Of a stretch of DNA of 64,000 bases, positions 21,790 to 34,209 are shown piece after piece. This stretch comes from Sipunculus nudus (lineage: Eukaryota > Annelida > Sipuncula > Golfingiida > Sipunculidae), in NCBI GenBank assembly GCA_026874595.1, contig CM049306.1, forward strand, positions 3,860,019 to 3,924,018, written 5' to 3'. The position numbers and the translations under genes are program-made. The stretch's first letter is position 1. Each line of letters begins with the position of its first letter. Under the pieces are notes generated by a model. It saw only the letters and a list, made by a program, of their open reading frames with translations. It made no database searches and was not told the DNA's origin.

Positions 21790-22690
21790 CGGCTTAGAAC
21801 TAGAGGGATGCTGTCTAACGCCAAAAACCAGACCTTTCTATCGCAAATATCAACAGAGATAGAATCTGGAAAACTCCGAATTTTCAGATTGTCAAGTTTT
21901 ACCCCAAAATTTGGTAACCATGGTAACGGCAGCACAAAGCAACATGTGCGAAGAGATAAGCCCATGTTCCTAGTTTCAGATACGACCAAAAAAAATGGTG
22001 TCACGTTTAATATTTTTTGAGATATTGCAGAAAAATGACATGTTACAGTGTTTCATGTACCACGCCCCCTGGTGGCTATTTAAAAAAAATGAAAAACTGA
22101 TTTCGAGATATTTATAAATAACACAAAATATATCAATTTCAAAGCCATTGTTAAAAAAATGCAACCTGTAGGTCATATTTAATGAAATCTCGAAGACTCT
22201 CGTTTGACGAGAAATGGTGCGAGATTTGGCGAGACTTTTAGTTTTATCATGTCAAGCTGCCCATAAGGTACATAATGACCAAAACCAGACGTCTGTAGCT
22301 TAAAAATTGACAAAGTTACAACAAATGGTCGTCTTATTTCCAATTTCCATGATTTTTGCCCAAAAAATGTAACCATGGTACGGGCAAATTTAAGTAAGCT
22401 ACATGTCAAAAGAAAGGCCAGGTGATGACGAAAAAAATGAGCTATTGCAGAAGTGGATAAGCCTATTTATGGCGAAGTTATAGTGCAAAAACCGTTAACC
22501 ATACCTGTCGTGACCTTGACCCTTGACCTTGGAGCAATGTTGACCAAAAACAATAGGGCACCTAGAAATTACGTTTTCGAACATCCCTGTAAGTTTCAAG
22601 GTTATTGTGGCAAAATTGTGGCCAGGAGAGTGGTGACAAACAAACTAGACGACCATAGGTCGAACGCTTGCCGGAATTCGGAAGTGAAAC
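21790..22690. repeat. Duplicated segment, copy B
   Basis: Partner of 18641-19520 at +3,163 bp. It diverges after about 22555, where it continues GCACCTAGAAATTACG, which matches 24476 instead. The unit has therefore been reshuffled between at least three places. Confidence 0.88.
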
Positions 22691-24090
22691 ACAGACGGAC
22701 AGACAGAACATATTGTCGGTTTTCTATTGATGGAATGACTCTCAGAGACATTGCTGAGAATATGTGGCCCGTAGAATGACATATGAGACAAAAGAACAGG
22801 CAAGCAGACAAAGCTGACAACAAAAGACGAACAGACAGACATACTGACTTTGTGAGACAAGATTGACACCAGATAACATAAGCTAGTTATTGAGAAGATT
22901 CAAAGGAAGAAAATGAGTTATAATTTATGTAATTTATATTTATAGTTTACGAGGTATGGCGAATTAATGATATACTTGGGAGGCTCGACTGTAGCGCCCT
23001 CTAGCAGACATATTCCGAAGACGACAAATGCGTTTCGTATTATTAGTGTATGACATGAGATGTCTCAGTTTCAAAAGGATTCCGTCAAAGCTGTGGCCTG
23101 TAGAATGCTCTATGTAAGGCGTAAGAACCAGCAAGCAGGCGACTTTGAGGATAACGGACAAACAGATGGACACACTGACAAAGTGACAGAAGATTGAAAC
23201 CAGATGCCTTAATCAGGCTATGGAGAAGACTCAAAGGAAGAAAATAAGCTATAGCTTATGTAACTGAGGCTTTGGGTGTAGAGTTATGGCCAATACAATG
23301 GTATGTGTGTGACAGTCATGTGCAGCGCCCACTAGTGGCCATATGCGGAAAATGAAAAATTTATTTCTAGATATTAGTGTAAGACATAAGATGTAATAGT
23401 TTCAAAAGGATTCCGTCAAAACTGTGGCCTACAGAATGCTTATATGTGAGACGCAAGAGCCAACAAGCAGGCGAATTTGAGGACAACTGACAAACAGACG
23501 AAAACACTGACAAAGTGACTCAAAATTGAGTCCAGATGACTTCTCCAGGTTATGGAGAAGACTCAAAGGAAGAAAAAAGCTACAGTTTATGTAACTGAGG
23601 TTTATAGTTTTGGAGATATTGCCAAAGCATGATATGTTGGGAGAGGTTCGAGTTCAGCGCCCCCTAGCGGCCATATCCGGAAAATGAAAAATTGGTTTCG
23701 AGATATTAGTGCAAGACTTAAGATGTAATAGTTTCAAAAGGATTCTTTCAAAACTGTGGCCTGTAGAATGCTATATGTGAGACGCAAGAGCAAGCAGGCG
23801 AATTTGAGGACAACTGACAAACGGACACAATGACAAAGTGACACAACATTGAGATCAGATGACATTATCAGTTTATGGAGAAGACTCAGAGGGAAAAAAT
23901 AAGCTATAGTTTATGTAATTGAGGCTTTGGGTTTTAGAGATATGGCCAATGTAATGATATCTGTGTGAGGGTCGTGTGCAGCGCCCCCTAGCAGCCATAT
24001 TCAAAAAATGAAAAAACAATTTCGAGATACTAGTGTAGGACTTATGATATGTCAGTTTCAAAAAGATTCCTGCAATAATGTGGCCTTTGG
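22690..24090. repeat. ~325-bp repeat units, right group (4)
   Basis: The AGCGCCC-CTAG marker is at about 22993, 23325, 23656 and 23979, with spacings of roughly 332, 331 and 323. The landmarks are the same as in the left group. No coding potential is seen. Confidence 0.88.
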
Positions 24091-24559
24091 CGCAAGATGA
24101 ATGAAATCTCGAAATATCTCTATTCACGAGAAATTTTACGAGATACTGCAAGACTTGTAATAAAATCTTGTAGTACTAGTTGAATGCTACCTGATGCAGA
24201 AAACTAGATCACTCTAGCTTTAAAACTGACAAAGTTAGAAAAATAAGATCCCTTATTTTCGAATATCATGACTTTTCCCCAAAAAATTGTAACCATGGTT
24301 ACGGCAAATTTGAGTCAGCTACACACCAGATGACAGGCCTTGGAATGACGATTAAAATGAGCTATTGTTGAAGTAGATACGACTAATAGTCACAAAGATA
24401 TGAAGAAAAAACCATTTTGAGAAGTTTTGACGACCTTGACCTTGACCTTTGACCTATTTTAACCAAAAACAATAGGGCACCTAGAAATTATATTTTCCAA
24501 CATCCCTGTAAGTTTCAAGGTTATTGTGGCAAAATTGTGGCCAGGAGAGTGGTGACAAA
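24091..24559. repeat. Degenerate 148-bp relative and shared tail
   Basis: Contains a weakened CACGAGAAATTTTACGAGATACTG dyad segment, GTAACCATGGTTACGGCAAA and the GCACCTAGAAATTA...GTGGCCAGGAGAGTGGTGAC tail shared with 22558-22640. Confidence 0.75.
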
Positions 24560-24776
24560 CAAACAAACAAACAGACAGACAAACAGACATACGCAACTGA
24601 CCAATATGCTTGCCGAAATCTTTGATTCCGGCAAGCAACAAACAAACAGACAAACAGACATACGCGACTGACCAATATGCTTGCGGAAATCGAAGATTTC
24701 CGGCAAGCAACAAACAAACAAACAGACATACGCAACTGAGTAATATGCTTGCCGAAATCTTTGATTCCGGCAAGCA
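24560..24776. repeat. ~70-bp tandem repeat with inverted repeat (3 copies)
   Basis: ACGC(A/G)ACTGA occurs at 24591, 24662 and 24730. Each unit holds a hairpin of the form CTTGCCGAAATC...GATTCCGGCAAG, preceded by AAACAAACAGACA runs. The 24679-24713 copy is the best-paired arm set. Confidence 0.85.
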
Positions 24777-25150
24777 ATAAATAGCCTCATTTATAATCCT
24801 GGGCAGGAGAGTCAAGTTGGAAACTTCAAAATCATTAGCCTCATTTTTAATCCTTGACAGGAGAGTCAAGGTGGAAACTTCAAAATCATTAGCCTCATTT
24901 ATTATCCTGGACAGGAGAGTCAAGGTGGAAACTTCAAAATCATTAGCCTCATGTATAATCCTGGACAGGAGAGTCAAGGTGGAAACTTCAAAATAAATAG
25001 CCTCATTTATAATCCTGGACAGGAGAGTCAAGGTGGAAAATTCAAAATAAATAGCCTCATTTATAATCTTGGACAGGAGAGTCAAGTATGAAACTTCAAA
25101 ATCATTAGCTTCATTTATAATCCTGGACAGGAGAGTCAAGGTGGAAACTC
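24777..25150. repeat. 54-bp minisatellite, right block (about 7 copies)
   Basis: The unit AGCCTCATTTATAATCCTGG + ACAGGAGAGTCAAGGTGG + AAACTTCAAAATCATT is 54 bp. Because 54 is a multiple of three it leaves a long open frame on the minus strand with an 18-residue period (TLLSRIINEA). This is a by-product of the repeat and not evidence for a gene. Confidence 0.93.
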
Positions 25151-25731
25151 CAGCGTAATTTATAACTCAAAATTATATACTGTTCAGAGGTATCAAGCTT
25201 CGGAAGAAAGGAACTGTATCATATGCCATGAACCCTTGCAATTCTTTCGTAGTTCATGTATACTATAATTACACCATTTTTGTTCATACAAACACGTCGT
25301 TTCTAGATCTCTGGGAGTCGAGCCGTGCCACTATCTGAATATTTGGGTATTTAGTGACTCGTCATTATCCCCTTCCATTAATTAAATGCATTTTAACCAG
25401 GAATTTGCGTGACGTCATCAGTGACAGGGAGAGGATCTGTCTAAACCAACTTAGCCAGCACTCAGGGGCGCCATTAACCGCACCGCCCAGTTTATTTGTG
25501 ATCATCCCTGGGAGGCCAGTCTCGATGATGCTTCAGTTATTCTACACGGCACATCTGGAGACATTTAAGTAGTTAGACGGATTGGGGTAAACCTAAATAC
25601 AGGACCCAAACCCAAAGGATTCGTCATGTGCTTGCCTACGTTGCACAACTTATACTCGCATAACAGACCAGTCGGTGCTTGTCTACTCTGATGTCATAAA
25701 ATCGGCCACAAAGGAAACATTCAAAGCGGCA
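25151..25731. other. Unique flank left of the LINE
   Basis: Non-repetitive sequence up to the LINE target site. It contains a perfect CRE-like palindrome TGACGTCA at 25410-25417. Bases 25681-25750 read in one plus-strand frame as VYSDVIKSATKETFKAAGIPYQ before a stop. The frame is too short to call a gene. Confidence 0.5.
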
Positions 25732-25763
25732 GGAATACCTTACCAATGATTGTGACTGCAGAT
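25732..25763. repeat. 32-bp target-site duplication, left
   Basis: GGAATACCTTACCAATGATT + GTGACTGCAGAT is repeated without a mismatch at 35118-35149. The bases outside the two copies differ. It borders the LINE tail, as expected from target-primed reverse transcription. Confidence 0.93.
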
Positions 25764-25784
25764 ATTTTTATTTTTTATTAAAAT

Positions 25785-25822
<38 letters not shown>

Positions 25823-25935
25823 ACACACACAACTCTATCAAGTCTGATAGCAGTCCATATTAACCTTCATATACAAAATTTCACGTGCAAGTATACAAAC
25901 AAATACTAAATTTAAACGAAACCGTCAACATTATA

Positions 25936-27258
25936 TCAACCAACATTTAACAGAAACGATCTCCGAAAGGGTAAAACATTAACATGCAACTCATAATCAT
26001 CGTCTACTGAACACAGTGCATTCTTATAACACCAAAAATCCACAAAAGCTCTTTTCTGTCCAAGGTCTTTAAACTTTAAGTGCTCTTCTTTTAACCTACT
26101 GGTGATTAATGTTTTAAACCGAATTACGTTATTCACATCATTATTGTACAGAGTCATATTTCTACATTTCCACAGTATGTATTTACCAGAAACAAGAAGG
26201 AAATCATAAAGCTTAATACATACCTCTGAAAATTCTCCCTGTCTTTGGTTAAATCCAAAACATATAGTAAATAGATTTAAAGTAACAGTTTCCTCAGCAA
26301 CTCCGTTAAATATGTAATTAATCTCTTTCCAAAATCTAAAAGCTACTGAACAGTCATAAGATATGTGCAAATTTGTTTCTCGTTTTAAACATACATCACA
26401 TAAATCATTCGATAATATTTTACATTTCTTTAAAAAAAAATCTTTGTTGGCAGAGCAAAATGTAAAGACTTCCAGTTAATATCCAAGTGTAATCTGTCAC
26501 TAAGTTTAAAATAATATCTGCTAAAGACGTATTGTTTCCAAATCGTTATTAAAAATGTTCCACAATTTCACCATACAAGCTGGAGAATTATTCATGAGCA
26601 ACATACCATACAGCAATTTGCCAAAAAAAATTGAAATAAATATTTCATCTTTCCCTTGATTAATCACAAAATCAGACGTATAATCGGAGTCCCTTCCACA
26701 CTTTAAAATATTAACCCAATCTGAATCAATACAGTTTATTAATTCCTCGTATATCTTTTCGATTATACCATCCGATTTAATTTTATACCGTGCGGATACC
26801 CCATCGAACCTGTGGAAATATCCGATACGCCTATTCCAAATGTGTTTTACTTTACAACATCCATTATCAATATTTTCTTAAAGTAAGAACTTTTCACCAG
26901 AATCATTAATTATCTCATTCAGAAACAAAAATTGATCAAACTTTGCAGTTTTGTTCATAGGTTGGATCATAAACGTTACTTTCAATTTATACCAAGCGTC
27001 CAACATTTCCCGAAACACAACTGGCCGCTCTCGACAATTCTTATAAGTAACATTATAACTACATCTTAATATGTTTTCCCCCAATGAGGTGCCTCTGTGC
27101 GAACCAATAAAATACTCCGCTAAAATGTGACATTTGTGATCCATGTTTAATACTTTAGATATCCATGTGATTCTCTGTGCAATAATCATGTTTTTAATGG
27201 ACACCAGATTTTGTCCACCATTATTCCTAGGTAGTATGATGATATCTTTGGCCACCAA
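25936..27258 (-). pseudogene. LINE ORF2 C-terminal region with zf-RVT motif
   Basis: The distal part reads CDVCLKRETNLHISYDC at about 26350-26400, a C-x2-C...H-x4-C arrangement like the zinc-binding region found after many LINE reverse transcriptases. It is followed by SVAFRFWKEIN and a long open stretch to 25936. The proximal part (26878-27258) contains IILPRNNGGQNLVSIKNM, a typical post-RT segment. Frameshifts separate the two between about 26400 and 26880. It would assist RNA or DNA binding in an intact element. Confidence 0.8.
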
Positions 27259-27283
27259 GTGTCTCTTATAGCTCTAGCAAAAG

Positions 27284-28366
27284 TCAATAAGAAGCTGTTT
27301 CTATCTTATCAGGCACCCATGATGGCATATGAATAATATTAGAAAAGTACCATATTACACTTCTAGCAATTGAATTAATAATAACCATCTTACCTGTAAA
27401 AGACAAATTCCGGTGATACCATATAGCCAAAACATTTTGCAACTTCTTAATTTTAACATCCCAATTTTCTTTACACACGTCAGTATTTCCAAGATAAAAC
27501 CTAATACCTTTACATGATTAGATGTCCACATAATATTACCTGGTGTTTCGTTCTTACAAACGTTACAACCCAGCCACAAACCTTCTGTTTTTTCCTTATT
27601 GATCTTTGCCCCAGAAGCTTGCTGAAAAATATTGAAAAGAGTTAGACAAGCAGTTATCGATTCAGTATCTGTAACAAATATAGAAGTATCATCTGCATAC
27701 CGTACGACTTTTAACTCTGTGTCGTCTGGTAACTTTATACCTTTAATATTATCATCACACCGAATGGCATTTGCCATTATCTCTGCAACTATAATATACA
27801 AAAGAGGACTTGAAGGACACCCTTGTCTAGTACCTCTTAAAAGAGTAAAAAAGGACGTCATGAAACCATTTATCTTAACACAACTCTGCACATCGGTGTA
27901 ACATAATTGTATCCAATTAATAAACGCTGGCCCAAATCCGAAAAATTTAAGACATTTAACCATAAATCTCCGATCAATTCTATCGAAAGCTTTTCCTGAT
28001 CTAAACATAACATAGCTCCAGGTATTTGTTTAAAGTTAACATAATCTATTACATCTCTTATTAAGGAAACAGACTGCATTATGGAACGACCTTAATAGAA
28101 CAAGTCTGATCATTTGCAATTATTTCATACAACACTTTTAACAAACGATTACTCAAACATTTAGTCAAGATCTTATAATCCACATTAAGTAAAGAAATCG
28201 GACGCCATTTTTTTAACAGTTCACGATCGCCTTTTTTAAATAACAATGATATTACACCCCGCCTCTGTGATATAGAGAGATTCCCAATTTTATACGCTGT
28301 ATTCACCACTTTAATGAAATCATTTCCCAAAATATCCCAAAAATGTAAATTAAATTCTGCTGTCAA
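27284..28366 (-). pseudogene. LINE reverse transcriptase
   Basis: RT blocks appear in order. They are RRGVISLLFKKGD and WRPISLLNVDYKILTK (about 28170-28270), MLCLDQEK then, after a frameshift, AFDRIDRRFMVKCL (about 27950-28010), TRQGCPSSPLLYIIVAEIMA (about 27770-27840), the catalytic YADD (27688-27699) and ASGAKINKEKTEGLWLG (about 27560-27610). The catalytic box is intact. At least three frame changes prevent translation as one protein. It would copy element RNA at the nicked target. Confidence 0.92.
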
Positions 28367-28369
28367 TCC

Positions 28370-29087
28370 ATCAAGCCCTGGACTTTTTTCCCTTTTAAAA
28401 CTCTTAAGGCCACTGTGGCTTTCTGTAAAGAAATTTCACCTTCACATTGTTCCATGTTTTCAATTGAAAGATTCTTAGAGACCTTGGCCAACAGTAAATC
28501 TTGGGCCCTGGAGTCAGTTTGTTCTGCAGAATAAAGACATGAATAAAAGGATTTCCCCGCTTCGAGCATGTCCTTTTTGTCGCATGAACAATGCCCTTCT
28601 CATCCTTCTACTTCTGCATGGTTCGGCGAGCACCTCTTTGTTTTTCAAGTCCAACAAAGAATTTTGTCAGGCGCTCACCTTGCTCCCTGAACTGGATTTT
28701 ACACCTAATGGCCGCAGCATTTGTTTCTTTCTCATTGAAATCCCGAAGTTTCTGTTCTATTTTTAAAAGTCGTTCTAAATAAACACACAAACCTTGCTCG
28801 CGCTCTGAAAGCAGGGAACTGTATTCTCTTTCCAAGCGAAACTTTAACCTTCTTTCAGCCTTGACCTTGTCTTTACAACAGCTTCTGGTAAGCTCTTTGA
28901 GTTTTTGTTTCTCCTGATCCCACCAGATCAAAATATTATTGTCCTTTTCCTCAAGAGTTTGCCAATGTTTCCAAAAGTCTGCCACTATTTCATTGTATAA
29001 AGTATCTTTTAAAACTGAACTATTAAAATGCCAGTAGCCCGGCCCCCGAGGTTTACAATTAAAACCGATGTTGCTGTGACCAATCAT
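28370..29087 (-). pseudogene. LINE ORF2 linker between endonuclease and RT
   Basis: A charged, helical-looking region (LKELTRSCCKDKVKAERRLK, FVGLEKQRGARRTMQK) followed in another frame by AGKSFYSCLYSAEQTD and ALRVLKGKKVQG. These are the standard spacer and pre-RT motifs of LINE ORF2. One or two frameshifts fall near 28570-28610. Confidence 0.8.
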
Positions 29088-29089
29088 GG

Positions 29090-29464
29090 TCAGACAAAAT
29101 ATTCCTTAAAATAGCACAATGTTTAATGAAAAGTTCACGTCCAGTATAAAATCTGTCAATCCTAGTATGTACTTCATACCTTTTCCAGTGATGACTGATT
29201 GCTTTTGTTTCAGGATTTAAATCTCTGAAGAATCTGTTAGAATGTATTTCCGTTTAAGATTATTAATTTCTTCTCTTCCAACAAGACAATCTTTATGTGA
29301 TATATAACCACATTGTTTATCGACATTGATATTTTCTTTGCAATTAAATTCCCCTGCTATTATAACCGGACACTTAACTGGGTCTGTTGATAGAGAAAAA
29401 ATTATTTAAGTTCGACAGAAAGGTACGTCTCTCGTTTGAACCATAAGGACAGTATACATTAATT
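29090..29464 (-). pseudogene. LINE endonuclease, C-terminal half
   Basis: Starts at the insert boundary with INVYCPYGSNERR. It continues with VIIAGEFNC (the usual catalytic GDFN aspartate is E here) and RIDRFYTGREL, and ends at ILSDH, the catalytic SDH histidine block. It joins the N-terminal half at 34262 if the insert is mentally removed. Stops and frameshifts are present. Confidence 0.85.
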
Positions 29465-29999
29465 GTATCCTAAGACAAAGTCGGGATACTATGGTTTCAC
29501 GACGGTCCCGCCGCCGCCCCGACAGAAAAATCTTGTGAGCGGGATAACTCAAAAAATATTTCACTGATTTTTTTCAAACTTTTTATTTTTATAGATATAG
29601 GTAAGAGGCCGAAGCTAAATGGGGTCATGACCTCTGCTAGGAGAGTGACCTTGACCTTGAATAGGTACATTTTTGCTGGAAAATAACACAAATTCTTAAA
29701 TATCTCAGGATAGCTTGCATGGACTGGTCCAAAAATCAAGGTGACCGAAGATCTTGGATAGCCTTGTGATATGCCGGAAACTTGTGGCGTAACCTATTAT
29801 CCTTTTCTTATTTTTACGCCTTTTAATACCCCATAGTTGCCACTTGACAGTACTGTGAGCATTAAAAGTCAAAAACTAATTGACAGATTTCTTTCATATT
29901 ACGAACATGTAGAGAGATGGGTTATGGGATGAGGTCTCTTTAAAATTGGGTCATGACCTTTACCATGGGAGTGGCCTTGACCTTTAATATTTCCATATT

Positions 30000-32900
30000 T
30001 GGTAAAAATCACACACCTCTTATGATATCTCCAGTGTTGATAGCCATATGGATTTAAAACGTGAATTATGTATGACCCACCACTAAAGTAAGAACCCTAT
30101 AGGTTCTAGGGTCAAAGGTCAAAGGTCAAGGTCACCAGACTCGCATCTTTAAAGATATTGTGGATGCATTTTAAGCCACATTTTTCATCCCAGATCTTCC
30201 ATCTTGAACATATAGCTCGCTTGCCATTACTGGATGATCCATATCAATTTTTGGGTCACAAGGTCAAAGGTCAAGGCCAAAGGAGCTATCTGTCAAAAAG
30301 TTAGTTTCCGGATGATAATTCCACTATTTTTTATGTATGGATTACAAACATGGCTTAAATATGTCCCATTAAAAAAGCAAGATTCCAATTGATTTTGGGG
30401 TCACGAGGTCAAAGGTCAAGGTTACAGGACACATCTTTAAAAAGATTGTTGATGCACTTTCAGCCAAACTTTTCATGTCAGACCTTTTATCTTGCACATA
30501 TAGTTCACCAGCCAATAGAGATAGAATCCTGTCCATTTTGAGGGCACAAGGTCAAAGGTGAAGGTCACAGGAGCCATCTGTCCAAAAATTAGGTTCCTGG
30601 ATAATAATTCCAGCTTGGACTGATATATATGGCCCATCAATAAAGCAAGACTTCCATTGATTTTGAGGTCATGAGGTCAAAGGTCAAGGTCACAGAACAC
30701 ACCTTTGAAAAGATTGTGGATTCATTTTCAGCCAAAATTTTCATTTCAGACCTTTTATCTTGAACATATAGTTCACCTGCCGATAGAGGAAGACCCCTAT
30801 CCATTTTAGGTCCGAAGGTCGAAAGTGAAGGTCACAGGAGCCATCTGTCAAAAAAATTCATTTCCTGATGATTACCCCAGCTTGGAATGATATATAGGGT
30901 ATCAAACTTGACTTATTAAAGGCCCATAAATAAAGCAAAACCTTTATTGATTTTGAGGTCATTAGGTCAAAGGTCAAGCTCACAGGACACACATCTTTGA
31001 AAAGATTTTGGATGCATTTTCAGCCAAACTTTTCATTTCAGACCTTTTATCTTGAACATAGTTCACCTGCTAATAGAGAAAGACCCCTCTCCATTTTTAG
31101 GTCACAAAGTCAAAGGTGACGGACACAGGAGCCATCTGTCCAAAAATTAGGTTCCTGGATGATATTTCCAGCTTTGACTGATATATGGATTTCAAACATG
31201 ATTTATAAATGGCCCATCAATAAAGCAAGACTTCAATTTATTTTGAGATCATGAGGTCAAAGGTCAAGGTCACAGAACACACCTTTGAAAAGATTGTGGA
31301 TTCATTTTCAGCCAAAATTTTTATTTCAGACCTTTTATCTTGAACATATAGTTCCCCTGCCGATAGAGGAAGACCCCTATCCATTTTTAGGTCCGAAGGT
31401 CGAAAGTGAAGGTCACAGGAGCCATCTGTCAAAAAAAAATTCATTTCCTGATGATTACCCCAGCTTGGAATGATATATAGGGTATCAAACTTGACTTATT
31501 TAAGGCCCATAAATATAGCAAAACCTCTATTGATTTTCAGGTCATTAGGTCAAAGGTCAAGGTCACAGGACACACAACTTTGAAAAGATTGTGGATGCAT
31601 TTTCAGCCAAACTTTTCATTTCAGACCTTTTATCTTGAACATATAGTTCACCTGCCGATATAGGAAGACCCCTATCCATTTTTAGGTCCGTAGGTCAAAA
31701 GTGTTTCATTTCCTGATGGTTACCCCAGCTTGGAATGATATATAGGGTATCAAACTTGACTTATTTAAGGCCCATTAATAAAGCAAAACCTCAATTAATT
31801 TGGGGTCATGAGGTCAAAGGTCAAGGTCACAAGACAAACATCTTTGAAAAGATTGTGGATTCATTTTCAGCCAAAATTTTCATTTCAGACCTTTTATCTT
31901 GAACATATAGTTCACCTGCCGATAGAGGAAGACCCCTATCCATTTTAGGTCCGAAGGTCGAAAGTGAAGGTCTCAGGAGCCATCTGTAAAAAAAAAATGC
32001 ATTTCCTGATGATTACCCAAGCTTGGAATGATATATAGGGTATCAAACTTGACTTATTAAAGGCCCATAAATAAAGCAAAACCTTTATTGATTTTGAGGT
32101 CATTAGGTCAAAGGTCAAGCTCACAGGACACACATCTTTGAAAAGATTTTGGATGCATTTTCAGCCAAACTTTTCATTTAAGACCTTTTATCTTGAACAT
32201 ATAGTTCACCTGCTAATAGAGAAAGACCCCTCTCCATTTTTAGGTCACCAAGTCAAAGGTGACGGACACAGGAGCCATCTGTCCAAAAATAAGGTTTCTG
32301 GATGATATTTCCAGCTTTGACTGATATATGGATTTCAAACATGATTTATATATGGCCCATCAATAAAGCAAGACTTCAATTTATTTTGAGATCATGAGGT
32401 CAAAGGTCAAGGTCACAGAACACACCTTTGAAAAGATTGTGGATTCATTTTCAGCCAAAATTTTCATTTCAGACCTTTTATCTTGAACATATAGTTCCCC
32501 TGCCGATAGAGGAAGACCCCTATCCATTTATAGGTCCGAAGGTCGAAAGTGAAGGTCACAGGAGCCATCTGTCAAAAACATTCATTTCCTGATGATTACC
32601 CCAGCTTGGAATGATATATAGGGTATCAAACTTGACTTATTTAAGGCCCATAAATAAAGCAAAACCTCTATTGATTTTGAGGTCATTAGGTCAAAGGTCA
32701 AGGTCACAGGACACACATCTTTGAAAAGATTGTGGATGCATTTTCAGCCAAACTTTTCATTTCAGACCTTTTATCTTGAACATATAGTTCACCTGTCGAT
32801 ATAGGAAGACCCCTATCCATTTTTAGGTCCGTAGGTCAAAAGTGTTTCATTTCCTGATGATTACCCCAGCTTGGAATGATATATAGGGTTTCAAACTTGA

Positions 32901-33800
32901 CTTATTTAAGGCCCATAAATAAAGCAAAACCTCAATTAATTTGGGGTCATGAGGTCAAAGGTCAAGGTCACAAGAAAAACATCTTTGAAAAGATTGTAGA
33001 TGCATTTCCAGCCAAACTTTTCATTTCAGACCTTTTATCTTGAACATATAGTTCACCTGCTAATAGAGGAAGAACCCTCTCCATTTTTAGGTCACAAAGT
33101 CAAAGGTGAAGGTCACAGGAGCCATCTGTCAAAAATTAGGTATCAGGATGATACTTCAAGCCTGACCTGATATTTGGAATTTAAACATGACTTATATATG
33201 GCCCATCAATAAAGCAAGACCTCTATTGATTTTTAGGTCATGAGATCAAAGGTCAAGATCACAGGACAAACATCTTTGAATAGATTGTGGATGCATTTCC
33301 AGCCAAATTTTTCATCTTAGACCTTTTATCCTGACATATAGTTCACCTGCCAAGAGAGGGAAACCCCTATCCTTTTTTAGGTCACAAGGTCAAAGGTGAA
33401 GGTCACAGGAGCCATCTGTCCAAAAATTAGGTTTCTGCATGATGCTTCCAGCCTGACCTGATATATGGAATTCAAACTTGACTTATATATGGCCCATCAA
33501 TAAAACAAGATTCCTATTGATTTTTATGTCATGAGGTCAAAGGTCAAGGTCACAGGACAACCATCTTTGAAAAGAATGTGGATGCATTTTCAGCCAAACT
33601 TTTCATCTCAGACCTTTTATTTTGACATATAGTTCACCTGCCAATAGAGGGAGACCCCTATCCATTTTTAGGTCACAAGGTCAATGGTGAAGGTCACAGG
33701 AGCCACCTGTTCAAAAATTCATTTCCTGTCGATAACTCCAGCTTGGATTGATATATAGGTTTAAAACTTGACTTATATGTCCATCCATCTTGGAAAGATT
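30000..33800. repeat. GGTCAAGGTCA tandem units with a 1.14-kb higher-order copy
   Basis: Each unit has a GGTCAAAGGTCAAGGTCACA core, then AAAGATTGTGGATGCATTTT, CAGCCAAACTTTTCAT, AGACCTTTTATCTTGAACATATAG and AGGAGCCATCTGTC. A four-unit block starting near 30868 recurs near 32008, about 1,140 bp away. It shares rare variants such as AAAGGTCAAGCTCACAGG (near 30970 and 32110). The arrangement indicates unequal exchange within the array. Open frames in this stretch are incidental. Confidence 0.9.
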
Positions 33801-34170
33801 TTTTCTCATAAACCATACAGGTGGCACCACTTACCTTCCTGTTTTTGTAGAATGAATTAATACCCTTTTCTGAGGATTGATTTGCCCTATTGGCCTGAAA
33901 ATGTGCATATCCATAGATCTGGGACTCCTACATGTTTCACTCAAGACTGGTGGCGCCATCTGCAATCGTTTTAGCGTGGCGTCCATCTGTACGTATGCCT
34001 TTGGTGAAAATTGCTCATATCTCCGGATTGGTTCAAGATATTGGTCTGAAATTTGGCATGTCCATCCATCTTGGAAAGTTTTCTCTTAAAATCAGACAGG
34101 TTGCGCCATCTACCTTCCCGTTTCAGTAAAATAAATTAATGCTCTTTTCTGAGCATATGCTGCTAAAGAT

Positions 34171-34209
34171 GGGGGGGGGGGGGGGCTATTCCTAAAGGGG
34201 GGGGGGGGG
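34171..34209. repeat. Two poly-G tracts (15 and 13)
   Basis: G15 at 34171-34185 and G13 at 34197-34209 are separated by CTATTCCTAAA, near the right end of the inserted element. The lengths may be unreliable in an assembly. Confidence 0.9.

Noticed and set aside
24459-25139. 226-residue minus-strand open frame
   Set aside because: It is produced by the 54-bp minisatellite and the 70-bp repeat. The 18-residue period mirrors the DNA period, and there is no domain.
25410-25417. Perfect CRE palindrome as a promoter element
   Set aside because: A single 8-bp match with no TATA box, exon or gene near it is expected by chance in this much sequence. It is mentioned only in the flank description.
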